A DNA stretch of 64,000 nt from DASVTR01 sp033855775 (GTDB lineage: Bacteria; Acidobacteriota; Blastocatellia; Pyrinomonadales; Pyrinomonadaceae): contig JAWVFT010000053.1 of assembly GCA_033855775.1 (NCBI GenBank), positions 56,679 to 120,678 of the forward strand, in the 5' to 3' direction. Position 1 is the first letter of the stretch. Each line of letters opens with the position of its first letter. Of the stretch, positions 16,361-25,767 are shown one piece after another. Below the pieces are notes generated by a model. That model made no database searches. It worked only from the letters and a program-made list of their open reading frames with translations, and was not told where the DNA came from. The position numbers and the translations under genes are program-made.

Positions 16361-19300
16361 TTAAGAATCAGCCTTGCCCGCGTATTTCTCCGTGCTCGCG
16401 TCCGAGATGAAGGCGGCGTCTTCCGTCGTCAAGGCTTCTTCGACGAGGCGGCGTTGTTCGAGTTCGTGAATCGTGTAAGAGCCTGTGGCGGGGCTGGCGG
16501 AGGCCGCGCGCCCGACGTAGAAAGGGCGCGAACATTTCGGGAGCATGTTCATCAAACGCGGCTCGACGAACGTCCAGCCGCCCATGTTCTTCGGCTCCTC
16601 CTGCGTCCAGACGAGTTGCGTGGCGTTCGGGTAGCCGCTGAAAATCTCTCTGAGGCGTTGTTCGGGAAACGGGTAAAACTGTTCGAGACGAATAATCGCC
16701 ACGTGGTCGTCGCCTGTCTTCTTGCGCGCGGCGTTGAGGTCGTAGAAGACCTTGCCGCTACAGAGAACGATGCGGCGCACGCGCTCGCGCTCTTTGACCT
16801 CCGCGTCGTTAATGACAGGCAGGAAGCCGCCGTTGGTCAACTGCTCAAGCGTGGAAGCGGCGGCGGGCAAGCGCAGGAGACTCTTCGGCGTCATGACGAT
16901 GAGCGGGCGGGCCGTCGCCTGCGCCACTTGACGGCGCAGCAGATGAAAATACTGCGCGGGGCTGGTCGGGTAACAGACCTGTAGATTGTTTTCGGCGCAG
17001 AGTTGTAGATAGCGTTCGAGACGCGCGCTGGAATGCTCCGGCCCCTGCCCTTCGTAGCCGTGCGGCAGCAGCAGCGCGAGGCGCGATTGCTGTTTCCACT
17101 TGTCTTCGGAGGCCGCGATGTACTGGTCGATGATGACCTGCGCGCCGTTGCCGAAGTCGCCGAACTGCGCTTCCCACATGATGAGCGAGTCCTGCGCGAT
17201 GACCGAATAGCCGTACTCGAAGCCCAGCACGCCCTGCTCCGAAAGCGAGCTATCGAAAACCTCGAAGACGGCGAACTTGTTCTGCTCGCTGCGAAGCTCG
17301 GAGAGCGGCGACCATGGTTGGCCGGTCTGCGTGTCGTACATGACGGCGTGGCGTTGGCTGAACGTGCCGCGCCCGGAATCCTGCCCGCTCAGGCGCACGC
17401 GCGTGCCTTCCGTGACGAGCGAGCCGAAGGCAATCGCTTCGGCGAAGGCCCAATCAATCGGAGCCTGGCCCTCGCCCATCTTGGCGCGGCGCGCGAGTTG
17501 GCCGACCATCTTCGGGTTGATGTTGAAGCCTTCGGGCACGACCGCGATGCGGCGCGCGATGCTGTGAACGACTTCCGCCGTAATCGCTGTTTCGACGAGA
17601 GCCGAGCCGTCTTCCTCGCGCGCGGGCGCGGGCAACTCCGTCTTCGGCGGCTTGTTTGCTACGACTTGCTTGGCCCGCTCTAGCGCGTCTTCAAAGGCTC
17701 TGACGCTTTCGTCAATCAACGCCTTGACGCCCGCTTCGTCCATCACGCCTTCACGAACAAGGCGGCGCGCGTAGACTTCGCGGACGCCGGGATGAGCCTT
17801 GACGCGCGCGTACATGAGCGGCTGCGTGTAGCTCGGCTCGTCGCCTTCGTTGTGTCCGAGCTTGCGAAAGCCGACAACATCGAGCACCACGTCCTTGTTG
17901 AAATCCTGACGATAGTCGAGCGCGATTTGCAGGACGCGATAGGCGGCTTCGGGGTCGTCGCCGTTGATGTGGAAGATGGGCAACTGCGTCATCCGCGCCA
18001 CGTCGGTCGAATAGATGGTCGAGCGTCCCTTTTCGGGCGAAGTGGTAAAGCCGATTTGGTTGTTGATGATGATGTGAATCGTGCCGCCGGTGCGATAGCC
18101 TTTAAGCTCGGCGAGGTTCAGCGTCTCCATCACGATGCCCTGCCCCGCGAAGGCTGCGTCGCCGTGAAGAAGCACGGGCAGAGCGCGGTCAATGGCTTCC
18201 TCGCGCGGCATGTCGAGCGCGTCCTGCTTGGCCCGCACCATTCCTTCGACGACTGCATCGACAAACTCAAGGTGGCTCGGATTCGGCGAGAGAATAATGC
18301 GTGCCTTGCGCCCGCCCTGCGTCTCGCGCATCCCTTGCGCGCCCTGATGATATTTCACGTCGCCTTCGTCCGCCGGAAAGCTCGGATGCACGGAACCCTC
18401 AAACGAAGTGAAGATGCGTTCCGCGTGATTGCCGATGACGTTGGCCAGCACGTTCAGGCGTCCGCGATGAGCCATGCCGAGCGTGATGTCGTCAACGCCG
18501 CGCGCGATGGCTCCCTCAATCAATTGATCGAGCAGCGGAATAATCGTTTCGCAGCCTTCGATGGAAAATCTTTTCTGGCCAAGATATTTGGTGTGGAGGA
18601 AACGTTCGAACTGTTCGGCGTCGGTCAATTTCCTGAGCAGTTGCTTCTTGATTTCGGGCGCGATTGGCTGCGGCTCAACGAACTGGACGCGGATGGCTTC
18701 GCGCAGCCAATTCTTCTGCTCCTTGCTCTGGATGTGGCGATACTCTATGCCGACCTTGCCCGCGTAAGCGCGGTGCAGGATGTCGAGTATGTCGCGCAGG
18801 GTCGCGCTCTCCTTGCCCGCGAGGCCGCCCGTGATGAAGACTCTATCCAAGTCCCAAATCGTCAGGCCGTAAGTCTCTATGTCGAGTTCGGGATGCTGGT
18901 GGAGCGGCATGGCGTGGAGCGGGTCGATGTCCGCGATGAGATGGCCGCGCACGCGATAGGCGTTGATTAACTCAAGCACGCGCGCTTGCTTGATGGTCAG
19001 GGCGCGCGTCTGGTCGCCGCCGAGCAAGGCCGGGTTGCTGTCAAGCGACCAACGCATCGGCGGGTAAGCGAGGCCGAGGTCTGCGAAGACCTGCTCGTAG
19101 AATTTGTGCTTGCCGAGCAACAGTTCGTGGATGCGCGCGAGAAACGCGCCTGACTCCGCGCCCTGTATGATGCGATGGTCGTAGGTGCTGCTAATCGTGA
19201 TGGCCTTGCTGACGCCGATGGCCGAGAGAGCTTCGGGCGTCATCGCTTGAAACTCAGCCGGATACTCAATCGCTCCGGTCGCAATAATCACGCCCTGCCC

Positions 19301-20176
19301 GGACATCAATCGCGGCGTCGAAGCGACCGTGCCGATGGTGCCGGGATTGGTGAGCGAAATGGTCGTGCCTTGAAAGTCCGGGATTTGCAGTTTGCCGTCG
19401 CGCGCTCGCTTAACAACATCGTCGTAGGCGGCGAGAAACTCCGAGAAGCTCATCGCCTCTGCGCCTTTGATGTTCGGGACGAGCAACGTGCGCGTGCCGT
19501 CCTTTTTGGTGAGGTCTATGGCGACGCCTAGATTGACGCTCCGGCGGCGCAGGCGCACGGACGCTCCCGCCTGTTCCGTATAGCCGTCGTTGAGTTGTGG
19601 AAACTCTTCGAGCGCGCGGACGATGGCCCACGCGATGAGATGCGTGTACGAAGCCTTGCCGCGATTGTTCTCCTGCAAGAACTCGTTAATGATACGACGA
19701 TTTTCATCCAACAGCTTGACCGGAATGCGACGCTGCGAGGTGGCGGTCGGAACGCTCAGGCTCGTCTCCATGTTCTCGACAATCTTGAGGGCCGCGCCGC
19801 GAATCGGTTGGGCTTCGACCGCATCGCTTTCGGCTGTCGCCGCCGTCGCCTGTGACGGCGCAGGCGCGGGCGCGCGTTGAGCGGCGGGCGCGGCAGCGGC
19901 GGTGTTGGCCGTCGTCGCCGCAGCAGCCTGCGGCGTAGGGCTCGCCGCCGCGCCGTCGCCGTTAGCGGAAGCGCGGCTCTCCGCAGTTTCGGTTGTCGCG
20001 CTTACGACTGCGCCGCCATCGCCGAGCAGTTCCGTAAAATAGACTCGCCATGATTCGTCAACCAGCGAAGGGTTGCTGCGAAAGCGGCTCAGCAAGCCTT
20101 CGACGTACGTGGCGTTGGCTCCGAAATTTTCGGCAATCACTTCCGACAAATCGGCAGTTGTTTGATTATTGTTCAA
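16361..20176 (-). CDS. kgd: Multifunctional 2-oxoglutarate decarboxylase/dehydrogenase E1 with fused E2-like domain
   Basis: This is the TCA-cycle enzyme that decarboxylates 2-oxoglutarate with thiamine diphosphate. The order is that of Kgd/OdhA: an E1 N-terminal helix (about residues 5-50), an Ala/Pro/Thr-rich linker (about 55-125), a dihydrolipoyl succinyltransferase-type catalytic domain (about 125-350, catalytic H334 in TYDHRIIQGAESG) and a full E1 body. The body contains LGMAHRGRLNVLANV, the thiamine-diphosphate segment GDAAFAGQG and IIINNQIGFTTSP. No lipoyl domain is present, so it must use lipoyl groups of another E2. The TTG start is supported by GAGGTGA 7 nt upstream. The length of 1271 residues agrees with the family. 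It is transcribed alone, divergent from the DinB-like gene. Confidence 0.95.
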   Translation of the reverse strand: MNNNQTTADLSEVIAENFGANATYVEGLLSRFRSNPSLVDESWRVYFTELLGDGGAVVSATTETAESRASANGDGAAASPTPQAAAATTANTAAAAPAAQRAPAPAPSQATAATAESDAVEAQPIRGAALKIVENMETSLSVPTATSQRRIPVKLLDENRRIINEFLQENNRGKASYTHLIAWAIVRALEEFPQLNDGYTEQAGASVRLRRRSVNLGVAIDLTKKDGTRTLLVPNIKGAEAMSFSEFLAAYDDVVKRARDGKLQIPDFQGTTISLTNPGTIGTVASTPRLMSGQGVIIATGAIEYPAEFQAMTPEALSAIGVSKAITISSTYDHRIIQGAESGAFLARIHELLLGKHKFYEQVFADLGLAYPPMRWSLDSNPALLGGDQTRALTIKQARVLELINAYRVRGHLIADIDPLHAMPLHQHPELDIETYGLTIWDLDRVFITGGLAGKESATLRDILDILHRAYAGKVGIEYRHIQSKEQKNWLREAIRVQFVEPQPIAPEIKKQLLRKLTDAEQFERFLHTKYLGQKRFSIEGCETIIPLLDQLIEGAIARGVDDITLGMAHRGRLNVLANVIGNHAERIFTSFEGSVHPSFPADEGDVKYHQGAQGMRETQGGRKARIILSPNPSHLEFVDAVVEGMVRAKQDALDMPREEAIDRALPVLLHGDAAFAGQGIVMETLNLAELKGYRTGGTIHIIINNQIGFTTSPEKGRSTIYSTDVARMTQLPIFHINGDDPEAAYRVLQIALDYRQDFNKDVVLDVVGFRKLGHNEGDEPSYTQPLMYARVKAHPGVREVYARRLVREGVMDEAGVKALIDESVRAFEDALERAKQVVANKPPKTELPAPAREEDGSALVETAITAEVVHSIARRIAVVPEGFNINPKMVGQLARRAKMGEGQAPIDWAFAEAIAFGSLVTEGTRVRLSGQDSGRGTFSQRHAVMYDTQTGQPWSPLSELRSEQNKFAVFEVFDSSLSEQGVLGFEYGYSVIAQDSLIMWEAQFGDFGNGAQVIIDQYIAASEDKWKQQSRLALLLPHGYEGQGPEHSSARLERYLQLCAENNLQVCYPTSPAQYFHLLRRQVAQATARPLIVMTPKSLLRLPAAASTLEQLTNGGFLPVINDAEVKERERVRRIVLCSGKVFYDLNAARKKTGDDHVAIIRLEQFYPFPEQRLREIFSGYPNATQLVWTQEEPKNMGGWTFVEPRLMNMLPKCSRPFYVGRAASASPATGSYTIHELEQRRLVEEALTTEDAAFISDASTEKYAGKADS

Positions 20177-20442
20177 GGCTCTCTCACCTCAGATAAACTA
20201 ACCAAGCGCGCTTGACCGGCAATCGCCCGGCAAGCGTGCGCTCTGTGAATGTTAAAGTTGAAAGTGATAGCCTATCACCTTCCGCGGCGCATTGCATCCG
20301 GCCTGCGCTCTCACCGTCAGGCGCGCGAATTTCTTCGACAAGAGCGCCTATTATGCCTTACCCTGCGGCAGAATGTCATAGCCGGGACAAAGCCGACACA
20401 CGCGCCGCGGCGGCGGCAGCGCAAACGTTGCGAGCGACGACA

Positions 20443-20964
20443 ATGAAACGAATTGAAAAACCCGTAGACGGCGAATACGCGCCCTACACCATCGTCTACA
20501 TCGGCCTCTTGCCGGACGACGGACTCGTCCTAAAACATCTGGCCGACAATTTGAAAGCCAGCACAGCTTTCATCCTTTCGCTGCCCGCAGAGAAACTCGC
20601 CTATCGCTACGCCGAGGGCAAATGGACAATCAAGGAGATACTCGTCCATCTGGTTGACGACGAGCGCATCTATGCGTACAGAGCTTTGCGTTTCGCGCGC
20701 AACGACAAGACGGAGTTGCCGGGTTTCGAGCAAGACGACTACGCGCTCTATTCGGGCGCGAACGCGCGGCGCGTCGAAGATATTCTCGAAGAGTTTGCGA
20801 CCGTCAGGCGAGCCACCATCTCGCTGTTCGATAATCTTGAGAGCGAAGCTCTGATGAGAGCGGGCGTGGCTGACGGAAAAGTGATGAGCGTGCGCGCCGC
20901 CGCGTATCACATCGCCGGACACGAACTGCGTCATCTCAATATCATCAAAGAGCGTTACCTCTGA
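20443..20964 (+). CDS. DinB family protein (putative metal-dependent hydrolase)
   Basis: DinB/YfiT-like proteins are four-helix bundles with a three-His metal site; many are thiol-dependent transferases or have no known substrate. The expected residues are visible: the first His in EILVHLVDDERIYAYRAL, and two in AAYHIAGHELRHLNII near the C terminus. The length of 173 is normal. The ATG at 20443 begins the family-typical N terminus (MKRIEKPVDGEYAPY); in-frame extension upstream to 20212 gives low-quality Ala/Ser-rich sequence and is rejected. The ribosome binding site is weak. The next gene starts 12 nt downstream, so the two are likely co-transcribed. Confidence 0.85.
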   Translation: MKRIEKPVDGEYAPYTIVYIGLLPDDGLVLKHLADNLKASTAFILSLPAEKLAYRYAEGKWTIKEILVHLVDDERIYAYRALRFARNDKTELPGFEQDDYALYSGANARRVEDILEEFATVRRATISLFDNLESEALMRAGVADGKVMSVRAAAYHIAGHELRHLNIIKERYL

Positions 20965-20976
20965 CAAAGGTTTCCC

Positions 20977-21900
20977 ATGCGCGAACGCCAAAGATTAGTC
21001 ATCAACGCCGAACGATTAATCATCAACGCAGGCTGCTTGTTGCTCCTCTTGCTCTTCGTCAACAACAACGGCGCGGCGTTGGCGCAGGCTGCGCGCCACA
21101 CGCGCGGCACAGTCGAAAGCGGCAGAGTCGAAATCAACGGCGGCAAGCTTTACTACGAAATGATGGGGCGCGGGCGCGCAGTCGTGCTGATTCACGGCGG
21201 CCTGGTCGACAGCCGTTTGTGGGACGACCAGTTCGCGGAGTTCGCAAAGCATTACAGAGTCGTGCGCTACGATTTGCGCGGCTTCGGCAAGTCAGACTTT
21301 TCGATGGGGCCGCTCTCTCATGTGGAAGACCTGACGGCGTTGCTCAAGGTTTTGAACATCACGAAAGCTTCGCTCGTCGGGCTTTCGCTCGGCGGGATAA
21401 TAGCGATGGACTTCACGCTTGGACATCCAGAGATGGTCGAACGCTTGATACTGGCCGCGTCCGGCCTCAGAGGTTATCAGGGCGTCAAAAACGAGAAAGG
21501 CATCGCGGCCAGCGTGGCGGCGGAAAAAGAGGGCAGGGACAAAGCCATCGAGCTCTGGCTGGAACATCCTTTCTTTGCGACCGGCAAGGATAGCCCGCGC
21601 TATCGACAAAGGATGACGGCGATGCTGACGGACAATTTCAGGACGTGGGGGCCGACGCCCGCGCCGATTGTCTGGAATTGGCCGAGCCTGCCCGTCATCG
21701 AACGCCTGCCGACGATAAAAGCTCCGACGCTCGTCATCGTCGGCGACCGCGACTTCGTAAACATCAAGGCCATCGCAGACATCCTCGCGTCAAAAATTCC
21801 CGGCGCGCGAAAGGCAGTCATCGCGGGCGTCAGTCATCATCTCAACATGGAAAAGCCGCGCGAGTTTAATCAACTCGTGCTCAACTTTCTGCGCCGCTAG
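20977..21900 (+). CDS. Secreted alpha/beta hydrolase
   Basis: The fold is evident from the strand-turn motifs VVLIHGG (oxyanion loop, about residue 69), RYDLRGFGKSD, the nucleophile elbow GLSLGG with S137, the acid in VGDRDF (D259) and the base His in AGVSHHLNMEKP (H287). A hydrophobic stretch at residues 18-28 (GCLLLLLLFV) predicts export. AAAGG lies 6 nt before the ATG. The first 20 residues are encoded by two copies of a 16-nt sequence spaced by 21 nt (20993-21008 and 21014-21029), so the N terminus may have grown from a short repeat. The substrate is not predictable; haloperoxidase, esterase or lactonase activities all occur in this group. Confidence 0.88.
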   Translation: MRERQRLVINAERLIINAGCLLLLLLFVNNNGAALAQAARHTRGTVESGRVEINGGKLYYEMMGRGRAVVLIHGGLVDSRLWDDQFAEFAKHYRVVRYDLRGFGKSDFSMGPLSHVEDLTALLKVLNITKASLVGLSLGGIIAMDFTLGHPEMVERLILAASGLRGYQGVKNEKGIAASVAAEKEGRDKAIELWLEHPFFATGKDSPRYRQRMTAMLTDNFRTWGPTPAPIVWNWPSLPVIERLPTIKAPTLVIVGDRDFVNIKAIADILASKIPGARKAVIAGVSHHLNMEKPREFNQLVLNFLRR

Positions 21901-21941
21901 ACGAGCGACGCAGGCACACAATCAAGAGAGACTTGGAGCAC

Positions 21942-22307
21942 ATGAAAGCAAAGAATCCATCGAGCAAGCCGGAGCGGACTTCGCGGCGCGAGTTTACGAA
22001 ATGCGTCGCGGCCACGCTGGCCGCGGCAGCCCCGCTCGCGGCGACGATGGCGCGAGCGCAAACGCCCGCCAAAACAAAGCAAGCGCCTGCGCCGCCGAAC
22101 CCGTCGCCGCCCGCTCAAGAGAAGCCTTCGCCCATTGCCGAAGCTTACGCGGAAGTGGCCCGCGCGCGTTTCAGCAAGCAAGTCACGCCCGAACAGTTTG
22201 AGCAAATCAAGAAAGACCTCGAAGGCAACGTGCGCGTGGCCGAGCGACTGCGCGCCGTCAAACTAAAGAACGGCGACGAGCCTGATTTCGTCTTCAGCGC
22301 AGAGTGA
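21942..22307 (+). CDS. Small Tat-signal protein preceding amidase
   Basis: The N terminus contains a twin-arginine motif (SRREFTKCVAATLAAAAPLAA), so the folded protein is exported by Tat. A Pro/Ala/Lys-rich linker follows and then a helical segment of about 60 residues (EAYAEVARARFSKQVTPEQFEQIKKDLEGN) ending in PDFVFSAE. Small proteins of this kind often precede secreted amidases or oxidoreductases, but no function is established. ATG 21942 has GGAG only 3 nt upstream; a TTG at 21933 is an alternative start. It is 218 nt from the amidase gene, with short repeats and a UUCG hairpin between. Confidence 0.7.
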   Translation: MKAKNPSSKPERTSRREFTKCVAATLAAAAPLAATMARAQTPAKTKQAPAPPNPSPPAQEKPSPIAEAYAEVARARFSKQVTPEQFEQIKKDLEGNVRVAERLRAVKLKNGDEPDFVFSAE

Positions 22308-22475
22308 AGCGAGCGACCAGGCGCGCGGCAAACTTAGAAGCTCCGCGGTTAAAGTTAAAGAAGCTCTGGTTAAGAAACGCTCTTGCCGTCGCTGATTAAG
22401 AAACGCCATCGCTGTCGCCGACGCTTGTCAGATTGAGTCTTGAAGCACGAGCCTTGCAGCTTGAGTCTTGCTGCC

Positions 22476-22489
22476 GTCGCTTCGGCGAC
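22476..22489 (+). terminator. Small TTCG-loop hairpin before amidase
   Basis: GTCGC-TTCG-GCGAC forms a short stem with the very stable C(UUCG)G loop and is followed by TTACGCTTTTAACCTTTT. It may end the transcript of the small Tat gene or slow transcription before the amidase gene. The stem is short, so the call is tentative. Confidence 0.3.
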
Positions 22490-22524
22490 TTACGCTTTTA
22501 ACCTTTTCCTTCGACATTTAATTT

Positions 22525-23937
22525 ATGCTGACTGACGACACATTCTTTTCATCCATCTCGGAGTTGGCGGCGTTGTTGCGCGCGCGGCGCGTCTCGCCGG
22601 TTGAGTTGACGGAAGGCTACCTGGCGCGGCTGGAAAAGTTTGGCCCGCGTCTCGGCGCGGTCGCCTCAGTCATGCGCGCCACGGCCCTCAAGGAAGCGCG
22701 CGTGGCCGAGCGAGAGATTCGCGCTGGCCGTTATCGCGGCCCGCTGCACGGCGTTCCTTACGGCGCGAAAGATTTGCTCGCCACACGCGACGCCCCGACG
22801 ACGTGGGGCGCGGCTCCCTACAAAGACCAGCAGTTCAAGGAGGACGCGACCGTCGTTCGCAAACTGCGCGAGGCCGGGGCGGTTCTCGTCGCTAAGCTAG
22901 CGATGGTCGAACTGGCGGGCGGGATGGGCTACAACGAAGCCAGCGCGTCTTTGACGGGCGCGTGTCGCACGCCATGGAACACGGAGTTTTGGAGCGGCGG
23001 CTCATCTTCGGGGCCGGGCGCGGCAGTGGCGGCTGGCCTCGTCGCCTTTGCCATCGGCTCGGAAACTTCGGGTTCGATTATCACGCCTGCGGCCTTCTGC
23101 GGCATCGCCGGATTGCGCCCCACTTATGGCCGCGTCTCGCGTCACGGCGCGATGGCTCTCTCATGGACGCTCGACAAGTTGGGGCCGATGTGCCGCACGG
23201 CTGAGGATTGCGGCATCGTGTTTCAAGCCATCGCAGGACGCGACCCGCTCGATGCGTCTTCGAAGGATGATGATATTAGTCGCCTTCCGCACGCCGTTCA
23301 TGTTGGATTCAGGAAGCGACTGCGCATCGCCGTGATGAAAGACTCTTACGAGAAAGCGCAGCCAGCCGTGCGCGATAATTTCCTGCGCTCGCTGGACGCG
23401 CTGCGAAAGACTGCGGACGTGTTGATGGATGTCGCGCTGCCCGACTTTCCATACGGCGCGGCGGTCGGCACGATTGTTGACGCCGAAGGCGCGAGCGCCT
23501 TTCGTGAGTTGATTGAATCGGGGCGGGTTCAAGAGTTGGCTTCGCCGACGGGTCGTGTCGGCGGCTATGCCGCATCGCTCGTGACGGCGGTTGACTACCT
23601 GCACGCGATGCGCCTTCGCGCCCCCGCGCGTCGCGCGTGGAGCGAGATGTTCACTAACTACGACGCGCTCGTCGCGCCGTCACGCTCAAGCGTCGCCTAT
23701 CCAATCAACAAGACTTTCGACCAGGCTTACCCGAACCTCGGCGCGGCCTCGCCCATCGGCGCGTGCAATCTGGTCGGAGTCCCGGCCATCTCCGTGCCGA
23801 ACGGCTTCGGCGAAAACAACCTGCCGACCGGCATTCAATTCATCGGCCCCGCTTGGGAAGAGACGAATTTGATTAAGCTCGCCGTGGGCTATCAACGGGC
23901 GACCGATTGGCACAAGCGTCGGCCAGACCTCGCATAG
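22525..23937 (+). CDS. Amidase signature family enzyme
   Basis: The Ser-cis-Ser-Lys triad of the amidase signature family is complete: K82 in GVPYGAKDLL, the cis-Ser S161 in WSGGSSSGPG and the nucleophile S184 in GSETSGSI. The length of 470 residues is typical. These enzymes hydrolyse C-N bonds of amides; GatA is a paralogue, but the absence of gatB/gatC nearby and the TSGSI variant of the usual TGGSI favour a stand-alone amidase. No signal peptide is visible in the chosen start, although the preceding small gene encodes a Tat substrate. The ATG lacks a clear ribosome binding site. Confidence 0.9.
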   Translation: MLTDDTFFSSISELAALLRARRVSPVELTEGYLARLEKFGPRLGAVASVMRATALKEARVAEREIRAGRYRGPLHGVPYGAKDLLATRDAPTTWGAAPYKDQQFKEDATVVRKLREAGAVLVAKLAMVELAGGMGYNEASASLTGACRTPWNTEFWSGGSSSGPGAAVAAGLVAFAIGSETSGSIITPAAFCGIAGLRPTYGRVSRHGAMALSWTLDKLGPMCRTAEDCGIVFQAIAGRDPLDASSKDDDISRLPHAVHVGFRKRLRIAVMKDSYEKAQPAVRDNFLRSLDALRKTADVLMDVALPDFPYGAAVGTIVDAEGASAFRELIESGRVQELASPTGRVGGYAASLVTAVDYLHAMRLRAPARRAWSEMFTNYDALVAPSRSSVAYPINKTFDQAYPNLGAASPIGACNLVGVPAISVPNGFGENNLPTGIQFIGPAWEETNLIKLAVGYQRATDWHKRRPDLA

Positions 23938-24042
23938 CGAAACACTTCGCGGGCGAGCGAATGATGAAAGCCTGGCTCTCATCGCTCAAAGCCCTTTCGC
24001 TCTTCCGGCCTGTCCACGTTTGTTGACAGCCGCGCGCCCGTT

Positions 24043-24060
24043 TGTCATCTACAGATGACA
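24043..24060. promoter_or_regulatory. 18-bp operator-like palindrome
   Basis: TGTCATCT (24043-24050), a 2-nt centre and AGATGACA (24053-24060) form a perfect dyad of the size bound by dimeric helix-turn-helix regulators. It lies in the 287-nt gap between the amidase and carboxypeptidase genes, about 165 nt before the latter. Nothing identifies the regulator. Confidence 0.4.
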
Positions 24061-24224
24061 GTTTGTTCTTCACCAAAGCAAGGCCGCGTGAATTTTGAGC
24101 CTGAAATGCATGCGCGTACAGCTTACGTTAAAGCGGCATGGCCGTTGCTCTGTGTTCCGGTCGAGTTACTCAAACGCGATGGACGCCTCGCCAAACATTT
24201 TCCCCCGATGGAGGTTTCAACACG

Positions 24225-25604
24225 ATGCCCCGCTTTCACGTCAGAATCACCGGAGCCGACTCCGAAGCGATGGCCGACCTTGTTCGCAAGCACAAGGCGC
24301 GCGTCGCTATTCACACGCTGGAAAAGATAACGAAGGAACGCTACAGAATTGACGCGCACGTGACGGGAACGCAGATTCGCGCGCTTGAGTCAGCCGGTTA
24401 CGAAGTCGCGCGGCGTGAAGACGCCGACAAGACCGGCAAGGCGCGACAGAAGGAGATTAGAAAGCTGACCAAGGCGAGCATCGCCACGTTGGAAGCGTCG
24501 CCGGTCGAGGTCGCGACGGTCGGGCAGTATCTCAACGTGGCCGAAGTGGAAGCGGCTCTGGCGGCTTCTGCCGCCCCGCCCAACGATTCGTTTACCAAGC
24601 TCGTTCGCCTGCCCAACAAGACCTGGGGCAATCGCAGTTGCAACGCCCTCAAGATTGCGAAGGGCGGCGGCGCGAATCGCCCCGGCATCTTCTTCGTCGG
24701 CGGGATTCACGCGCGCGAGTGGGGCAGTTGCGACATCCTGATTAACTTCGTCCAGCTGTTGACCCAAGCCTATCGCACGAACAGCAGCGTCACCATCGGC
24801 AGCAAGACTTTCTCCGCCGCCGCCATTCAAAAGATTGTCAACACCAAAGACTTGGTTATCTTTCCGCAGGCCAACCCGGACGGTCGCCTTTTCAGCATGA
24901 CGCAGCAATCCATGTGGCGCAAGAATCGCCGGCCCGCGCCCGCCGGCTCCGGCCCTTCTTGCGTCGGCGTTGACCTCAATCGCAACTACGACTTTCTCTG
25001 GAACTTCACGCAGTTCTTCGACCCCAACGCTCCGATTGTCAATTCGAAGGATTGCCATGAAGACATCTTCATCGGCCCCGCCGTCTTCTCCGAGCCGGAG
25101 ACGAAGAACGTTCGTTGGGTCTTCGATTCCTACCCGAACGTCGGCTACTTCATAGACATTCACAGCTACTCGGAAGCGATTCTTTACAACTGGGGCGACG
25201 ACGTGAACCAGACCACCACGCCGACCATGAACTTTCGCAACGCGGCCTTTAACGGCAAGCGCGGCATCGTTTCCGACACGGCCTACAAGGAGTACATCAA
25301 GAGCGACGACAGGACGGCTGCCCTCAAGCTCGCCAACGGAATGCGCGACGCCATCAAGGCCGTCCGCAATCGCACGTACAAAGTCATGCAGTCCACAGAC
25401 CTCTACCCGACGGCTGGCACTTCGACCGACTACGCCTTCAGCCGTCACCTGACGGACGCCGCCAAAGCGAAAGTCTTCTCCTACACCATCGAATGGGGCA
25501 GCCCCGACAACCAGACGCCCTTTCATCCGCCCTACCCGGAGATGAAAAAGATTATTCAGGAGATTACGGCGGCTCTCTTCGACTTCTGCATCCGCGCGAC
25601 TTGA
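24225..25604 (+). CDS. M14 family zinc carboxypeptidase
   Basis: The M14 zinc site is visible: H162 and E165 in GGIHAREWG, and H313 in IDIHSYSE; the substrate-binding Arg lies in VDLNRNYD (R253) and the catalytic Glu in YTIEWGS (E423). An N-terminal region of about 100 residues (RFHVRITGADSEAMADL...RYRIDAHVTGTQIRALESAGYEV) resembles a carboxypeptidase propeptide or inhibitor fold. No signal peptide is present at the chosen start. ATG 24225 has GGAGG 10 nt upstream; an in-frame ATG at 24138 is rejected because it would precede this site. The enzyme removes C-terminal residues from peptides; specificity cannot be read from sequence. Confidence 0.9.
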   Translation: MPRFHVRITGADSEAMADLVRKHKARVAIHTLEKITKERYRIDAHVTGTQIRALESAGYEVARREDADKTGKARQKEIRKLTKASIATLEASPVEVATVGQYLNVAEVEAALAASAAPPNDSFTKLVRLPNKTWGNRSCNALKIAKGGGANRPGIFFVGGIHAREWGSCDILINFVQLLTQAYRTNSSVTIGSKTFSAAAIQKIVNTKDLVIFPQANPDGRLFSMTQQSMWRKNRRPAPAGSGPSCVGVDLNRNYDFLWNFTQFFDPNAPIVNSKDCHEDIFIGPAVFSEPETKNVRWVFDSYPNVGYFIDIHSYSEAILYNWGDDVNQTTTPTMNFRNAAFNGKRGIVSDTAYKEYIKSDDRTAALKLANGMRDAIKAVRNRTYKVMQSTDLYPTAGTSTDYAFSRHLTDAAKAKVFSYTIEWGSPDNQTPFHPPYPEMKKIIQEITAALFDFCIRAT

Positions 25605-25767
25605 GCGCACGCTCTGCTTTCAAGCAACGCGCGGACTCAGCAGAGCAAGTCGCAATACTGCTTTATCAACTCAGTTCATTTGAAAATTCGTGGCAACGCG
25701 GAATTCTCTTCCATGACTTCCGCTCAAAGCTGCCGACTCTCTATCACTCGCTAAGGAGGACACGCTC

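Noticed and set aside
17792..18970. Plus-strand open frame of 392 codons inside kgd
   Set aside because: Antisense to highly conserved E1 sequence; no family motif.
20212..20442. N-terminal extension of the DinB-like protein
   Set aside because: Ala/Ser/Arg-rich sequence without homology pattern; the family begins at the ATG at 20443.
22525..23937. GatA subunit of the tRNA amidotransferase
   Set aside because: No gatB or gatC nearby, and the nucleophile region and the upstream Tat gene fit a stand-alone amidase better.
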